From NCBI GenBank assembly GCA_030016465.1, contig JASEJL010000021.1, positions 1 through 11,946 on the forward strand: a stretch of 11,946 nt of DNA. Reading direction: 5' to 3'. The position numbers and the translations under genes were made by a program. Source of the DNA: Patescibacteria group bacterium. GTDB lineage: Bacteria; Patescibacteriota; Minisyncoccia; Minisyncoccales; DG-74-1. Position 1 is the stretch's first letter; every line of letters begins with the position of its first letter. A model generated the notes under the pieces. It did not search any database. It saw only the letters and a list, made by a program, of their open reading frames with translations, and was not told the DNA's origin. Below are positions 1 to 6,070 of the stretch, one piece after another.

Positions 1-1149
1 TTCAACTTTCTCAGGACTCCTGACATCAATCTTCCACCCGGTTAGTTTGGCAGCCAACCTAACATTTTGGCCGTCTTTGCCAATGGCTAAAGATAGCTGG
101 TCTTCAGGAACAATGGCCAGAGCCTTATTTTTTGGCTCAATTCTCACTTCTAAAACCTTGGCCGGGGAAAGAGAATTGGCAATATAAATTTCTGGCTCTT
201 CAGAATATTCAATAATATCAATTTTTTCTCCGCCCAGCTCATTAATCACTGCCTGCACCCTGGTTCCTCTCTGCCCCACCATACTGCCAATAGGATCAAT
301 TCCCTCAACTTTTGAGGCGACAGCAATTTTTGTTCTGGAACCCGGCTCCCGGGCAATTGATTTAATTTCTACTTGGCCGGCTGAAATTTCCGGAACCTCC
401 AGTTCAAAAAGTTTGGAAACTAAGCGGGGATAAGCCCGGGAGAGAAAAATAACCGGACCTTTAGGTACATCTTCAACTTTCAAAACAAAAAGTTTTAATC
501 TCTGGCCCGGTCGGTAAAATTCGCCCGGCACCTGCTCTTCTTTAGTTAAAATTCCCAAAGTTTTCCCAATATCAAAAAAAACATTTCTCCCTTCTATTCT
601 TTGAACAATTCCCGAAATAATCTCGCCTTCTTTTGACTTATATTCAGCCAAAATGCTTTCCCTTTCCGCCTCCCTGATTTTTTGTAAAATCACTTGTTTA
701 GCGGTCTGGGCGGCAATGCGACCAAAATCACCTTTTGGCTCCAAAGGAATCTCCAAATTTTCCCCGGCTTTGATCTTTGGGTTTATCTTTTGGGCTTCTT
801 CTAACATCAGGTGTTTTTCTGGATTAAAGCGGAGTTTTTCTTTGACCGCTGTATCTTTGTCAGAAGGGGGTTTCTTATCTTTCTTAATTTCCAGTTTTTT
901 TGCCTTTAATTTTTCCAATTCTTCCTCAGTATAAATCATTTCTTTATTAACCACCAATTTTACCTGCCAAAAGCTAAGTTCGCCTGATTGGGAATCAAGT
1001 TTACATTTAATTATCTGACCTTTTTTCCCATATTCTTTTTTATAAGCCGCAGCAATAGCTGATTCAATGGTTTCCCAAATCTTTTCTGGAGAAATTCCTT
1101 TTTCTTCAGCAAGTTGAGCAATCGCCGAGGCAAATGATTTTATATCCAT
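1..1149 (-). CDS. nusA: Transcription termination/antitermination factor NusA (3' part beyond window)
   Basis: NusA binds RNA polymerase and nascent RNA and modulates pausing, Rho-independent termination and antitermination. Reading from the ATG at 1149, 383 codons are open to the window edge, so the C-terminus is missing. The N-terminal polymerase-binding domain is residues 1-160 (start MDIKSFASAIAQLAEEKGIS), followed by an S1 domain at about 172-240 (KEGEIISGIVQRI). KH1 is about 260-315, with GSMVGQRGTRVQAVINELGG and EKIDII; KH2 begins at about 325, with QLSLAIGKDGQNVRLAAKL at 351-369. A Lys/Glu-rich stretch at about 70-115 inside the N-terminal domain looks like an insertion compared with E. 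coli NusA as I recall it. It lies 43 bp downstream of plsY on the same strand and is probably cotranscribed. The usual upstream neighbour rimP is absent. An AAGGGG lies about 13 nt before the ATG, an unusually long spacing. The family call is very secure. Confidence 0.97.
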   Translation of the reverse strand, partial: MDIKSFASAIAQLAEEKGISPEKIWETIESAIAAAYKKEYGKKGQIIKCKLDSQSGELSFWQVKLVVNKEMIYTEEELEKLKAKKLEIKKDKKPPSDKDTAVKEKLRFNPEKHLMLEEAQKINPKIKAGENLEIPLEPKGDFGRIAAQTAKQVILQKIREAERESILAEYKSKEGEIISGIVQRIEGRNVFFDIGKTLGILTKEEQVPGEFYRPGQRLKLFVLKVEDVPKGPVIFLSRAYPRLVSKLFELEVPEISAGQVEIKSIAREPGSRTKIAVASKVEGIDPIGSMVGQRGTRVQAVINELGGEKIDIIEYSEEPEIYIANSLSPAKVLEVRIEPKNKALAIVPEDQLSLAIGKDGQNVRLAAKLTGWKIDVRSPEKVE

Positions 1150-1159
1150 ATATTTTAGA

Positions 1160-1187
1160 TTTACCCCTTATCACTTATACATATGTG
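1160..1187 (-). promoter_or_regulatory. Leader of nusA with weak Shine-Dalgarno and small hairpin
   Basis: Read on the minus strand, the plsY-nusA gap holds CCTTCAC and then GTG-AT-AAGG, which can pair around an ATATGTATAA loop with a two-base bulge. The 3' arm runs into AAGGGG, the only Shine-Dalgarno-like sequence before nusA. The hairpin could therefore partly mask the ribosome site. It also contains the palindrome ACATATGT. This is inference from sequence only, and the stem is short. Confidence 0.3.
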
Positions 1188-1192
1188 AAGGT

Positions 1193-1867
1193 TTATTCAG
1201 AAATTTTTTCGCCTAAAAAATAGCCTTTAAATCTGGGGGTATTTCTTATTAATAATAAAATTGTTCCGGCAGCTATGGGAAGAAAAATTTGAGGGTCATA
1301 AAAATAAAGTGGGATTAGAGCTAAAATCAAGCCAGCCATTCTGCCTGCCATTTGTTTACCGAAAATTGCCACAATGGCTGAAATTTTTTGCCAATTGATT
1401 TTTTGTTCAAAGCCGGTTTTTTCTAAGATGATTTGAGCTAAAATTGTACAAAAAACAACTGGTAACCCCCAAATTATAAAAGAAAAAATGTCTAAATAAA
1501 GCATAACACCAATTAAACTGGCTGCTCCCCGACCACCAGTAAATTTTAAAAAAATAGAATAATTGTGGCCTAAAATAACAAAAAAAGTAGCTAAAATTAG
1601 GACTAAAGAATTAAGAGGTAAAAAAAATTGAATAAAAAAAATAGATAAGGCGGCCTTAGCCATATCAATTATCAAAACAACTAAAAATCCAGTGATGGCC
1701 AGTTTTTTTGATTTGTCCTTCAATGCCCGGACAACATTCATTGCGCCGACATTTCCTGAACCAATCTTTCTAATATCTTGGCCACTGAATATTTTAACAA
1801 ACAAATAAGCAGTCGGAAAAGAACCAAGGAGATAAGCAATAATTGAAATTAAAACCAATTTAGTCAT
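1193..1867 (-). CDS. plsY: Glycerol-3-phosphate acyltransferase PlsY (acyl-phosphate dependent)
   Basis: PlsY transfers an acyl group from acyl phosphate to sn-glycerol 3-phosphate, the first acylation in bacterial phospholipid synthesis, at the cytoplasmic membrane. The 224-residue protein is hydrophobic with several membrane segments, starting at residues 1-25. It carries the family's loops: GSFPTAYLFVK at 15-25, GSGNVGAMNVVR at 36-47 (usual form GSGNIGATN), and GHNYSIFLKFTGGRGAA at 100-116 (usual form GH..PvFLkFkGGKGvA). The T-to-M and GGKG-to-GGRG changes are conservative but notable. I chose the ATG at 1867 over the in-frame ATG at 1921. The upstream 18 residues would be translated largely from a tandem repeat and would overlap the carboxyltransferase gene, and the inner start gives the normal PlsY N-terminus. 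No Shine-Dalgarno is visible. PlsX, the usual acyl-phosphate supplier, is not in this window. Confidence 0.93.
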   Translation of the reverse strand: MTKLVLISIIAYLLGSFPTAYLFVKIFSGQDIRKIGSGNVGAMNVVRALKDKSKKLAITGFLVVLIIDMAKAALSIFFIQFFLPLNSLVLILATFFVILGHNYSIFLKFTGGRGAASLIGVMLYLDIFSFIIWGLPVVFCTILAQIILEKTGFEQKINWQKISAIVAIFGKQMAGRMAGLILALIPLYFYDPQIFLPIAAGTILLLIRNTPRFKGYFLGEKISE

Positions 1868-1868
1868 G

Positions 1869-1889
1869 GGAAATTGGAAATTGGAAATT
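1869..1889. repeat. Three perfect tandem copies of a 7-bp unit (GGAAATT)
   Basis: The plus strand reads GGAAATT three times in a row, filling nearly all of the 22-bp gap between the carboxyltransferase stop and the plsY ATG. It replaces any Shine-Dalgarno at that position. Simple AATTTCC-type repeats between genes could be copied elsewhere in the genome; this window shows only one array. Confidence 0.85.
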
Positions 1890-3437
1890 TTATAAAGGTA
1901 TATTGCCGTGTTTTTTGGCAATCTTGGCTTCTCTTTTATTTAAAAGAGATTCCAGACATTTAATCAAAATACTTCTAGTCTCTTTGGGATGGATAATCAT
2001 ATCCACCTGTCCTAATTTTGCTGCCTGATAGGGACTCAAAAAAATCTCTTTTAATTCTTCAATCTTTTCTTTTTCCAGTTTTTTTGGTTCTTTGCTTTCG
2101 GCTATCTCTTTTCTATAAATAATCCTCACTGCCTGCTCAGGTCCCATCACCGCAATCTGAGCCGAAGGCCAGGCAATAACCCTGTCATAACCTAATTGCC
2201 GAGAGCAGAGGGCAATATAAGCTCCGCCAAAGGCTTTTCTTAAAATTAAAGAAATTTTTGGAACGCTGGCTTCAGCAAAAGCATATAAAACTTTTGCTCC
2301 GTGACGGATTATTCCCCGATGTTCCTGGTCAGTGCCGGGAAGATAACCAGAAGTATCAACTAAATTAATCAAAGGAATGTTAAAACAGTCGCAAAATCTC
2401 ACCAATCTAGCCACTTTGTCAGAAGAATCAATATCAAGAGTGCCAGCCATAAACTTGGTTTGATTAGCCACCAGACCCACCGAATAACCAGAAAGTCTGG
2501 CCAGGCCAACCAGGCAATTAGTGGCAAACCCTGATTGAACCTCCAAAAAAGAATTTTTATCAAAAACTTCCTCAATCACTTCTTTCATGTCATATCCTTT
2601 CTTTTCATCCTCTGGAACAATTTCTAATAATCTTAAATTTTCTCTCTCAAAGAATTCGGCAAAAAGACCTTTTTGCCTTGGCGGGTCTTCTAAATTATTT
2701 TGGGGTAAATAAGATAAAAGTTTTTTCACTCCTAAAAAACAATCTTTTTCTGACTTAAAGATAAAATGACTACAGCCCGATTTTTGGCTGTGAATAGAAG
2801 CTCCGCCCAAATCTTCAAAAGAAACTTTTTCTCCTGAAACGGCCCGAATTACTTCTGGTCCGGTAATAAACATCTGGGAAATTCTTTCAACCATAAAAAC
2901 AAAATCCGAAAGCCCGGGAGCATAAGAAGCGCCGCCGGCTGATGGTCCGACAATAACTGAAATTTGGGGAATAACCCCAGAGGCCCTAACCATTGCTCTA
3001 AAAATAGAGGCGTAACCATCCAGACTGGATATTCCTTCCTGGATTCTGGCTCCACCAGAATCAATAATGCCAATAATCGGACAGCCGGTTTTAGTTGCTA
3101 ACTCAATTACCTTGGTAATTTTTTGAGCGTGGAGTTCTCCCAGAGAACCACCCATTTTAGAAAAATCCTGGCTGAAAAGATAAACCTGGCGGCCGGAAAT
3201 CTTACCAAAACCAGAAACCACTGCATCGCCAGGAATCTTCTTTTCAGTCATTCCCAATTGCTGAAAACGACTCTCAACAAAAGGATCCAACTCAACGAAA
3301 GTCTCGGGATCTAAAAGTAAATTAATCCTTTCTCGAGCAGTCAGTTTCCCCTTTTGATGTTGCTTTTCAACCAGCTCCGGGCTTTCCAGCTCTTCCCATT
3401 TTTTCTTTAATCTTTCAATTTCTTTTTCAAAAGCCAT
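1890..3437 (-). CDS. Acyl-CoA carboxylase carboxyltransferase subunit (PccB/AccD5 type, probably acetyl-CoA)
   Basis: This subunit moves CO2 from carboxybiotin to an acyl-CoA, giving malonyl-CoA from acetyl-CoA or methylmalonyl-CoA from propionyl-CoA. The 515-residue protein joins both crotonase-like halves in one chain, as in PccB, unlike the split E. coli AccA/AccD. The N half has DSGGARIQEG at 126-135 and the oxyanion turn GPSAGG at 164-169. The C half has GYLPGTDQEHRGIIRHGAK at 364-382 and FGGAYI at 403-408. The tail KKHGNIPL is typical. The residue after GGAY is Ile408. In Streptomyces enzymes the equivalent Asp/Ile position affects use of acetyl-CoA, with Ile permitting it (recalled from the literature), so acetyl-CoA carboxylase is favoured. 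Partners are the biotin carboxylase and carrier encoded at 6690-8660. The related decarboxylase alpha subunit (MmdA) is an alternative, but no membrane decarboxylase subunit is present. Confidence 0.93.
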   Translation of the reverse strand: MAFEKEIERLKKKWEELESPELVEKQHQKGKLTARERINLLLDPETFVELDPFVESRFQQLGMTEKKIPGDAVVSGFGKISGRQVYLFSQDFSKMGGSLGELHAQKITKVIELATKTGCPIIGIIDSGGARIQEGISSLDGYASIFRAMVRASGVIPQISVIVGPSAGGASYAPGLSDFVFMVERISQMFITGPEVIRAVSGEKVSFEDLGGASIHSQKSGCSHFIFKSEKDCFLGVKKLLSYLPQNNLEDPPRQKGLFAEFFERENLRLLEIVPEDEKKGYDMKEVIEEVFDKNSFLEVQSGFATNCLVGLARLSGYSVGLVANQTKFMAGTLDIDSSDKVARLVRFCDCFNIPLINLVDTSGYLPGTDQEHRGIIRHGAKVLYAFAEASVPKISLILRKAFGGAYIALCSRQLGYDRVIAWPSAQIAVMGPEQAVRIIYRKEIAESKEPKKLEKEKIEELKEIFLSPYQAAKLGQVDMIIHPKETRSILIKCLESLLNKREAKIAKKHGNIPL

Positions 3438-3449
3438 ATTAATAGCAAT

Positions 3450-3478
3450 AGTATATCATTATTTTATTGGTAATTCAA
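3450..3478 (-). promoter_or_regulatory. Sigma70-like promoter for the carboxyltransferase-plsY-nusA run
   Basis: On the minus strand, TTGAAT (3478-3473), a 17-bp spacer and TATACT (3455-3450) precede the carboxyltransferase ATG at 3437. Initiation about 7 nt past the -10 box would leave a leader of only about 6 nt, and no Shine-Dalgarno fits in it. The -35 box lies inside the last codons of the histidine kinase relic, and the -10 box directly follows that relic's TAA-TGA stops. Confidence 0.7.
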
Positions 3479-3755
3479 CATAAAAAGTTGAGTCCTTGCC
3501 TTTTCCTTCAGATTCTACCTAAATTTTTCCATTGTTTAACTCAACCAATTTTTAGTGATATACAAATCCAGACCAGCTCTTTCCATCCAGTGTAAATAAC
3601 CATCCTTTCCTTTACCAAAACTCTCAAAGATAATTATTTTTTCCTCTTGATTTAGACCTTCACCAGTCTCTTTGATGGAAACTAAAACAAAAAAACTTAA
3701 TCGCTGATAACCTTCTTTTACAATTTTAGTATAGCAGATAGTGATTTTTAAAGAG
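3459..3755 (-). pseudogene. Decayed C-terminal ATPase domain of a histidine kinase
   Basis: Conceptual translation on the minus strand gives VSIKETGEGLNQEE (G1/N-box-like, compare DTGEGI), then IIFESFGKGK (F box) and RAGLDLYITKN (degenerate G2 box, compare GLGLYIAKN). The frame then ends at a TAA at 3538-3536. After a one-base shift the expected continuation resumes as LVELNNGKI, a TAG at 3521-3519 where Trp is expected, then VESEGKGKDSTFYVELPIK and a stop at 3461-3459. This is the order of a HATPase_c domain up to its natural C-terminus. The sensor region, the phospho-accepting His and the ATP-binding Asn box are absent. At least one frameshift, one nonsense mutation and 5' loss make it a relic. 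No response regulator is nearby. Confidence 0.8.
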
Positions 3756-3774
3756 AAAGGATGTTAAGGAAGTA

Positions 3775-3792
3775 TGTCCCTAAATTTGGACA
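3775..3792. repeat. Short inverted repeat TGTCC/GGACA
   Basis: TGTCC (3775-3779) and GGACA (3788-3792) flank an 8-base spacer containing AAATTT. It sits just past the point where similarity to the histidine kinase stops. It could be the end of an inserted element, or a weak hairpin with no U-tract on either side. Confidence 0.4.
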
Positions 3793-3859
3793 CATCTTTA
3801 TTCTTTAATAGTTTATAAAAAGATTGTTTTGATGAATTCGTCAGAGCTTCTACCTTTAA

Positions 3860-3974
3860 GCGATGAATAAAAGATAGCTTTTTTATTCTCGCCCTCTAAG
3901 TTTATTGTAATAATTGCTCAGTCAATTATTTTTTATTATGGAAGGCGGGATAAAAGCCGTCTTTTTTATTTTTA
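3860..3974 (+). ncRNA. Candidate structured RNA or attenuator with competing hairpins
   Basis: Four pairings can be drawn on the plus strand. Hairpin 1 is GCGA..AATAAAA with TTTTATT..TCGC (3860-3892). Hairpin 2 is AATAATTG/CAATTATT, a perfect 8-bp stem (3909-3930). Hairpin 3 is GAAGGC/GCCGTC with one mismatch (3941-3961), followed by TTTTTTATTTTT, which has intrinsic-terminator form. A long-range pairing of GCTTTTTTAT and CGCCCT (3877-3895) with AAGGCG and ATAAAAGC (3942-3957) encloses hairpin 2 and excludes hairpins 1 and 3. Mutually exclusive folds ending in a terminator are attenuator-like. No known RNA family was recognised and no convincing promoter was found. Otherwise I see no coding potential from 3756 to 4105. 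Confidence 0.4.
3941..3974 (+). terminator. Rho-independent terminator-like hairpin
   Basis: A six-pair stem with one mismatch, GAAGGC/GCCGTC, has a 9-nt loop and is followed directly by TTTTTTATTTTT. No plus-strand gene precedes it in the window. It therefore either ends a short untranslated RNA or belongs to the competing-fold region described for 3860-3974. Confidence 0.5.
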
Positions 3975-4023
3975 ACTATTTTTTATCTTAAACCATTTCC
4001 CCAAAAAACAAAAGAGTCCAAAT

Positions 4024-4069
4024 TCTCCGATCTAAAATCTAATTTTCAGTTAGGTTTTTAAATCGGAGA
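4024..4069. repeat. Imperfect inverted repeat of about 46 bp
   Basis: TCTCCGAT (4024-4031) matches the reverse complement of ATCGGAGA (4062-4069). Further in, TAAAA and CTAA pair with TTTTA and TTAG around a loop of about 7 bases. It lies upstream of the promoter for the gene at 4144, so it would not be in that mRNA. Possibilities are a miniature element remnant, a protein-binding site or a terminator stem without a U-tract. Confidence 0.5.
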
Positions 4070-4105
4070 GTACAGAAAAAATCGCGGTTAAGCTTGTGGT
4101 CGGTT

Positions 4106-4134
4106 TTGCGCAATTGACGAAAATTTAGTATAAT
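4106..4134 (+). promoter_or_regulatory. Promoter for the SLOG-HD gene pair (near-leaderless)
   Basis: A perfect TATAAT (4129-4134) lies 17 bp after TTGCGC (4106-4111). A TTGACG closer in (4115-4120) is only 8 bp from the -10 box and is too close to serve as its -35. Initiation about 7 nt after the -10 would fall at about 4141, leaving only about 3 nt before the ATG at 4144 and no Shine-Dalgarno. Confidence 0.65.
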
Positions 4135-4143
4135 ATAATTACA

Positions 4144-4719
4144 ATGCTGAAAATTGGGATAATTGGTCCAACTAATATTCCAAAATTATCAAAACTGACT
4201 AAAAAGCCGATAGGTTTTTATCTCCAAAAAGCCGAAAAGATAGGAGAAATTCTGGCTGAAATTGGATGTGAACTATGGATTAATAGTGACAAGGGTATGG
4301 CAGCCCACGTTGGACGTGCCTATAAAAATAATAAGGGTAAAAAATTAGTTATCCTCTACCCTGTCAAAGGTGAACCTTGGCCCAATAAACATGTGAAACC
4401 CTATATAAAATATGCCGATGAACTTAGAAAAGAACCCAACTGGTTTTGGACAAATTACAATGTCACTGCTCTACCGGATATCTGTATTTGTGTTGGATTG
4501 AGCGCCGGCGTTCTAAGCGAATTAGCTTACATTAAATGGAATTACAAATTAAAGCGAGGGAAATTAAAAAAATTAATCGCTGTAAGAGAATTGTTAAGAG
4601 ATAAAAAACTACCGCCAGAGATTGAAGTTGATGTTAAGAAAATTTTAGTTTATCCTAAAAAAGTTGAAGAATTAAAACAACTTTTAAAAAGATTATCAAA
4701 AAGAGACCAATGGCATTAA
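4144..4719 (+). CDS. SLOG/LOG-like Rossmann-fold protein, function unknown
   Basis: The 191-residue protein begins with a nucleotide-binding type strand-loop, IGIIGPTN (4-11). A middle loop, SDKGMAAHVGRAYK, ends at residue 61, and CICVGLSAGVLSELAYIKW lies at 114-132. That last segment sits where LOG and TIGR00725-type proteins have GGGxGTxxE. The Gly-rich turn and the Glu are kept, but PGG-x-GT has become GLSAGV, so phosphoribohydrolase activity of the LOG (cytokinin-activating) kind cannot be assumed. SLOG proteins bind nucleotides or nucleotide-derived signals. It has its own promoter and overlaps the downstream HD gene, so the two products probably act together, perhaps on a nucleotide. 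It is on the opposite strand to the lipid genes. The family call is by pattern only; a different Rossmann family is possible. Confidence 0.55.
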   Translation: MLKIGIIGPTNIPKLSKLTKKPIGFYLQKAEKIGEILAEIGCELWINSDKGMAAHVGRAYKNNKGKKLVILYPVKGEPWPNKHVKPYIKYADELRKEPNWFWTNYNVTALPDICICVGLSAGVLSELAYIKWNYKLKRGKLKKLIAVRELLRDKKLPPEIEVDVKKILVYPKKVEELKQLLKRLSKRDQWH

Positions 4720-5342
4720 TGAAAAATATTCTTAAATTTTTAATAGATATTGGAAAACTGAAAAGCGTTCTTAGAAAAGGAATAACTTTTTATGGCGTGA
4801 AAAATCCAGATTCTGCCATCGACCATTCTTTTCGAATGGCTATGATGATTTGGCTCTTTGGTAAAGAGAAAAAAATTAATATTGAAAAAAGTCTTAAAAT
4901 TGCCTTAATTCACGATATGTGTAAAGTATTGACCGGAGACATCACTCCATATGATGGACTTCTGCCTAAAAATAAAAAAGAAAGGGATAAATTTGTCAGG
5001 AGGTGGCGTCGTCTTTCTTTACGAGAGAAAGAAAAAAGACATATTCAAAAATTTAAGAAAGAATATAACGCTTTGGAAAAGTTGATTTCAAAATTACCAT
5101 CCAAAATTAAAGCAGAGTTAAAACGTCTTTGGCTTGATTATCATAGAAGTGAAAGTCTTGAGGCCAAATTTGTTTCTCAAATTGATATAGTAGAAAATCT
5201 TTTAGAAGCTTTTGAGTGGTGGGGAAAAAATAAAAAATTTCCCACTCAACCTTGGTGGGAACATGCTGAGGAAGCTATAGAAGAACCATTGCTTTTAGAT
5301 TTTTTAAAAGAAATTAAGAAAGAAGAGTTAAAGAAAAAATAG
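4710..5342 (+). CDS. HD-domain phosphohydrolase (YfbR/HDDC2-like nucleotidase)
   Basis: HD proteins of this group remove phosphate from nucleoside monophosphates using a metal held by His and Asp residues. In this 210-residue protein the ligands are visible in order: His39 in AIDHSFRMA, His68-Asp69 in IALIHDMCKVLTGDITP, and Asp159 in FVSQIDIVENLLEAFEW. GDITP (76-80) is characteristic of the YfbR/HDDC2 branch. The Glu usually found in HDxxE is Lys72 here, which may alter metal or substrate handling. A Lys-rich insert at about 85-125 and a C-terminal helix rich in Lys and Glu complete it. The start could be the ATG at 4710 or the fourth codon at 4719. The latter overlaps the upstream stop as TAATG, a classic translational-coupling arrangement. 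The substrate is not predictable; pairing with a SLOG-like protein suggests a nucleotide. No terminator was seen after the stop. Confidence 0.82.
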   Translation: MALMKNILKFLIDIGKLKSVLRKGITFYGVKNPDSAIDHSFRMAMMIWLFGKEKKINIEKSLKIALIHDMCKVLTGDITPYDGLLPKNKKERDKFVRRWRRLSLREKEKRHIQKFKKEYNALEKLISKLPSKIKAELKRLWLDYHRSESLEAKFVSQIDIVENLLEAFEWWGKNKKFPTQPWWEHAEEAIEEPLLLDFLKEIKKEELKKK

Positions 5343-5395
5343 AGAAAATAGGAACGTGTACATTTTTTATTAAAATCTTTTACCCAGAATTTTGA

Positions 5396-5656
5396 ATTGA
5401 ATATACCTTAAATTACACAGATATTCAGACCGCCTGGATAGAACGAGGTGCGATCTTGGGAAAAACCCAAGAAAAAAAGATTATCTTTACTCATTCCAAA
5501 GTCTATAAAAAGAATGATAACACCTATGTTGAACAAAAGAATTGAACCTGTGTTAGAAAAATATTCAGCTACATTAGAATCGACAAACAAAAACAGGTAC
5601 ACTTAATAGCTGTGAGTCTAAGACAAAAAGTCATCCCTTTGTTTTTTAGAAATTAA
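5396..5656 (+). pseudogene. Relic of an integrase/transposase (rve/DDE superfamily)
   Basis: One plus-strand frame reads IEYTLNYTDIQTAWIE, then RGAILGKTQEK and, directly after, FTHSKVYKKNDNTYVEQKN. A TGA at 5543-5545 stands where these proteins have Trp (VEQKNW), followed by TCVRKIFSYIRIDKQKQ. The blocks TDIxTxWIE, xxGKTQE and YKKNDNxYVEQKNW are signature pieces of an integrase-core transposase group that I know from uncultured-bacterium genomes. The segment between GKTQE and FTHS, which should include the second catalytic Asp (DNGSEF region), is deleted. No start codon or N-terminal helix-turn-helix part remains, so it is a dead fragment. Clear terminal inverted repeats were not found. Upstream, 5343-5395 holds nothing recognisable. 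Confidence 0.75.
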
Positions 5657-5693
5657 CCCTTGACTAATTTTAATTTACTACATTGTTAATCAA

Positions 5694-5719
5694 AACAAAA
5701 AAGCCAGAGGAAATCCGGC
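5694..5719 (-). terminator. Rho-independent terminator after the coiled-coil gene
   Basis: On the minus strand, GCCGGA and TCTGGC pair (one G-U) around a TTTCC loop and are followed by TTTTTTGTT. It lies 49 bp past the TAA at 5771-5769 of the coiled-coil reading frame, giving that gene a self-contained transcription unit. Confidence 0.75.
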
Positions 5720-5768
5720 AATAATACTAATCAAATGAGTCAGTTTAATTTTGAAGAAATTAAAGTTC

Positions 5769-6063
5769 TTATTTTATTCCTAATTTAGCTTCTGCTCTTT
5801 TTAATCGCCTATTTAATTCTTCGAATTCTCTCCGATAAACTATTCCTTCTAGTTCAGCTTCTATTCTTTTTAATCTCTCAGTAATGTTCGTTTAATTTCT
5901 TAGTATGTTCGTTTAATATTTCAGTATCTCCAATGAGTATTACTGCATGCCTATCTAATATTTTCAATATCTTTTGATGTTCTTTAGTGTCTTCGTCAAA
6001 ACCTCGCTTTATCATTCCGGCTAAATCATCTAAAGTAACATTTTTCTTAATTTTTTTAGCCAT
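5769..6063 (-). pseudogene. Small coiled-coil protein gene with a one-base frameshift
   Basis: From the ATG at 6063 the frame encodes MAKKIKKNVTLDDLAGMIKRGFDEDTKEHQ and then heptads ILNEHTK and KLNEHY, meeting a TGA at 5880-5878. Removing one T near 5883 restores a frame that continues TERLKRIEAELEGIVYRREF and ELNRRLKRAEAKLGIK to TAA at 5771-5769, about 97 residues in all. The repaired protein has an N-terminal TLDDLAxMIKRGF motif and a long coiled coil. This is a pattern I associate with short hypothetical proteins of uncultured bacteria whose function is unknown to me. Two adjacent 21-bp units encode successive heptads, and the extra base sits exactly at the next heptad boundary. A TTG three bases upstream of the ATG is a less likely start. 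It could be a recent pseudogene, a sequencing error, or a programmed shift; the first two are more likely. Confidence 0.75.
5883..5924. repeat. Two tandem 21-bp units within the coiled-coil gene
   Basis: The units at 5883-5903 and 5904-5924 differ at only a few positions and each encodes one heptad ending LNEH. Expansion by exactly 21 bp lengthens the coiled coil by one heptad without changing register. Confidence 0.75.
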
Positions 6064-6070
6064 CAATATT

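Noticed and set aside
653..934. Plus-strand open frame opposite nusA
   Set aside because: Low-complexity Ser/Phe translation that mirrors the Lys/Glu-rich nusA sequence; no promoter or family features.
2849..3314. Open frames overlapping the carboxyltransferase gene on both strands
   Set aside because: They lie wholly inside a clear 515-codon gene and have no family features of their own.
3438..4143. tRNA, rRNA or CRISPR array in the long gene-free stretch
   Set aside because: No cloverleaf, no rRNA-like conserved blocks and no regularly spaced direct repeats were seen here or elsewhere in the window.
5543..5545. TGA at a conserved Trp as evidence for a recoded genetic code
   Set aside because: fabK ends in TGA at its natural length within an ATGA overlap with plsC, Trp is TGG in the intact genes, and the integrase copy also has a deletion. 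Simple decay explains it.
5408..5602. Minus-strand open frame of 64 codons
   Set aside because: It is the antisense of the integrase relic; the plus-strand translation carries recognisable family motifs and the minus-strand one does not.
6064..6066. TTG as the start of the coiled-coil gene
   Set aside because: An ATG follows immediately, gives the usual MAKK beginning and is better placed relative to the promoter.
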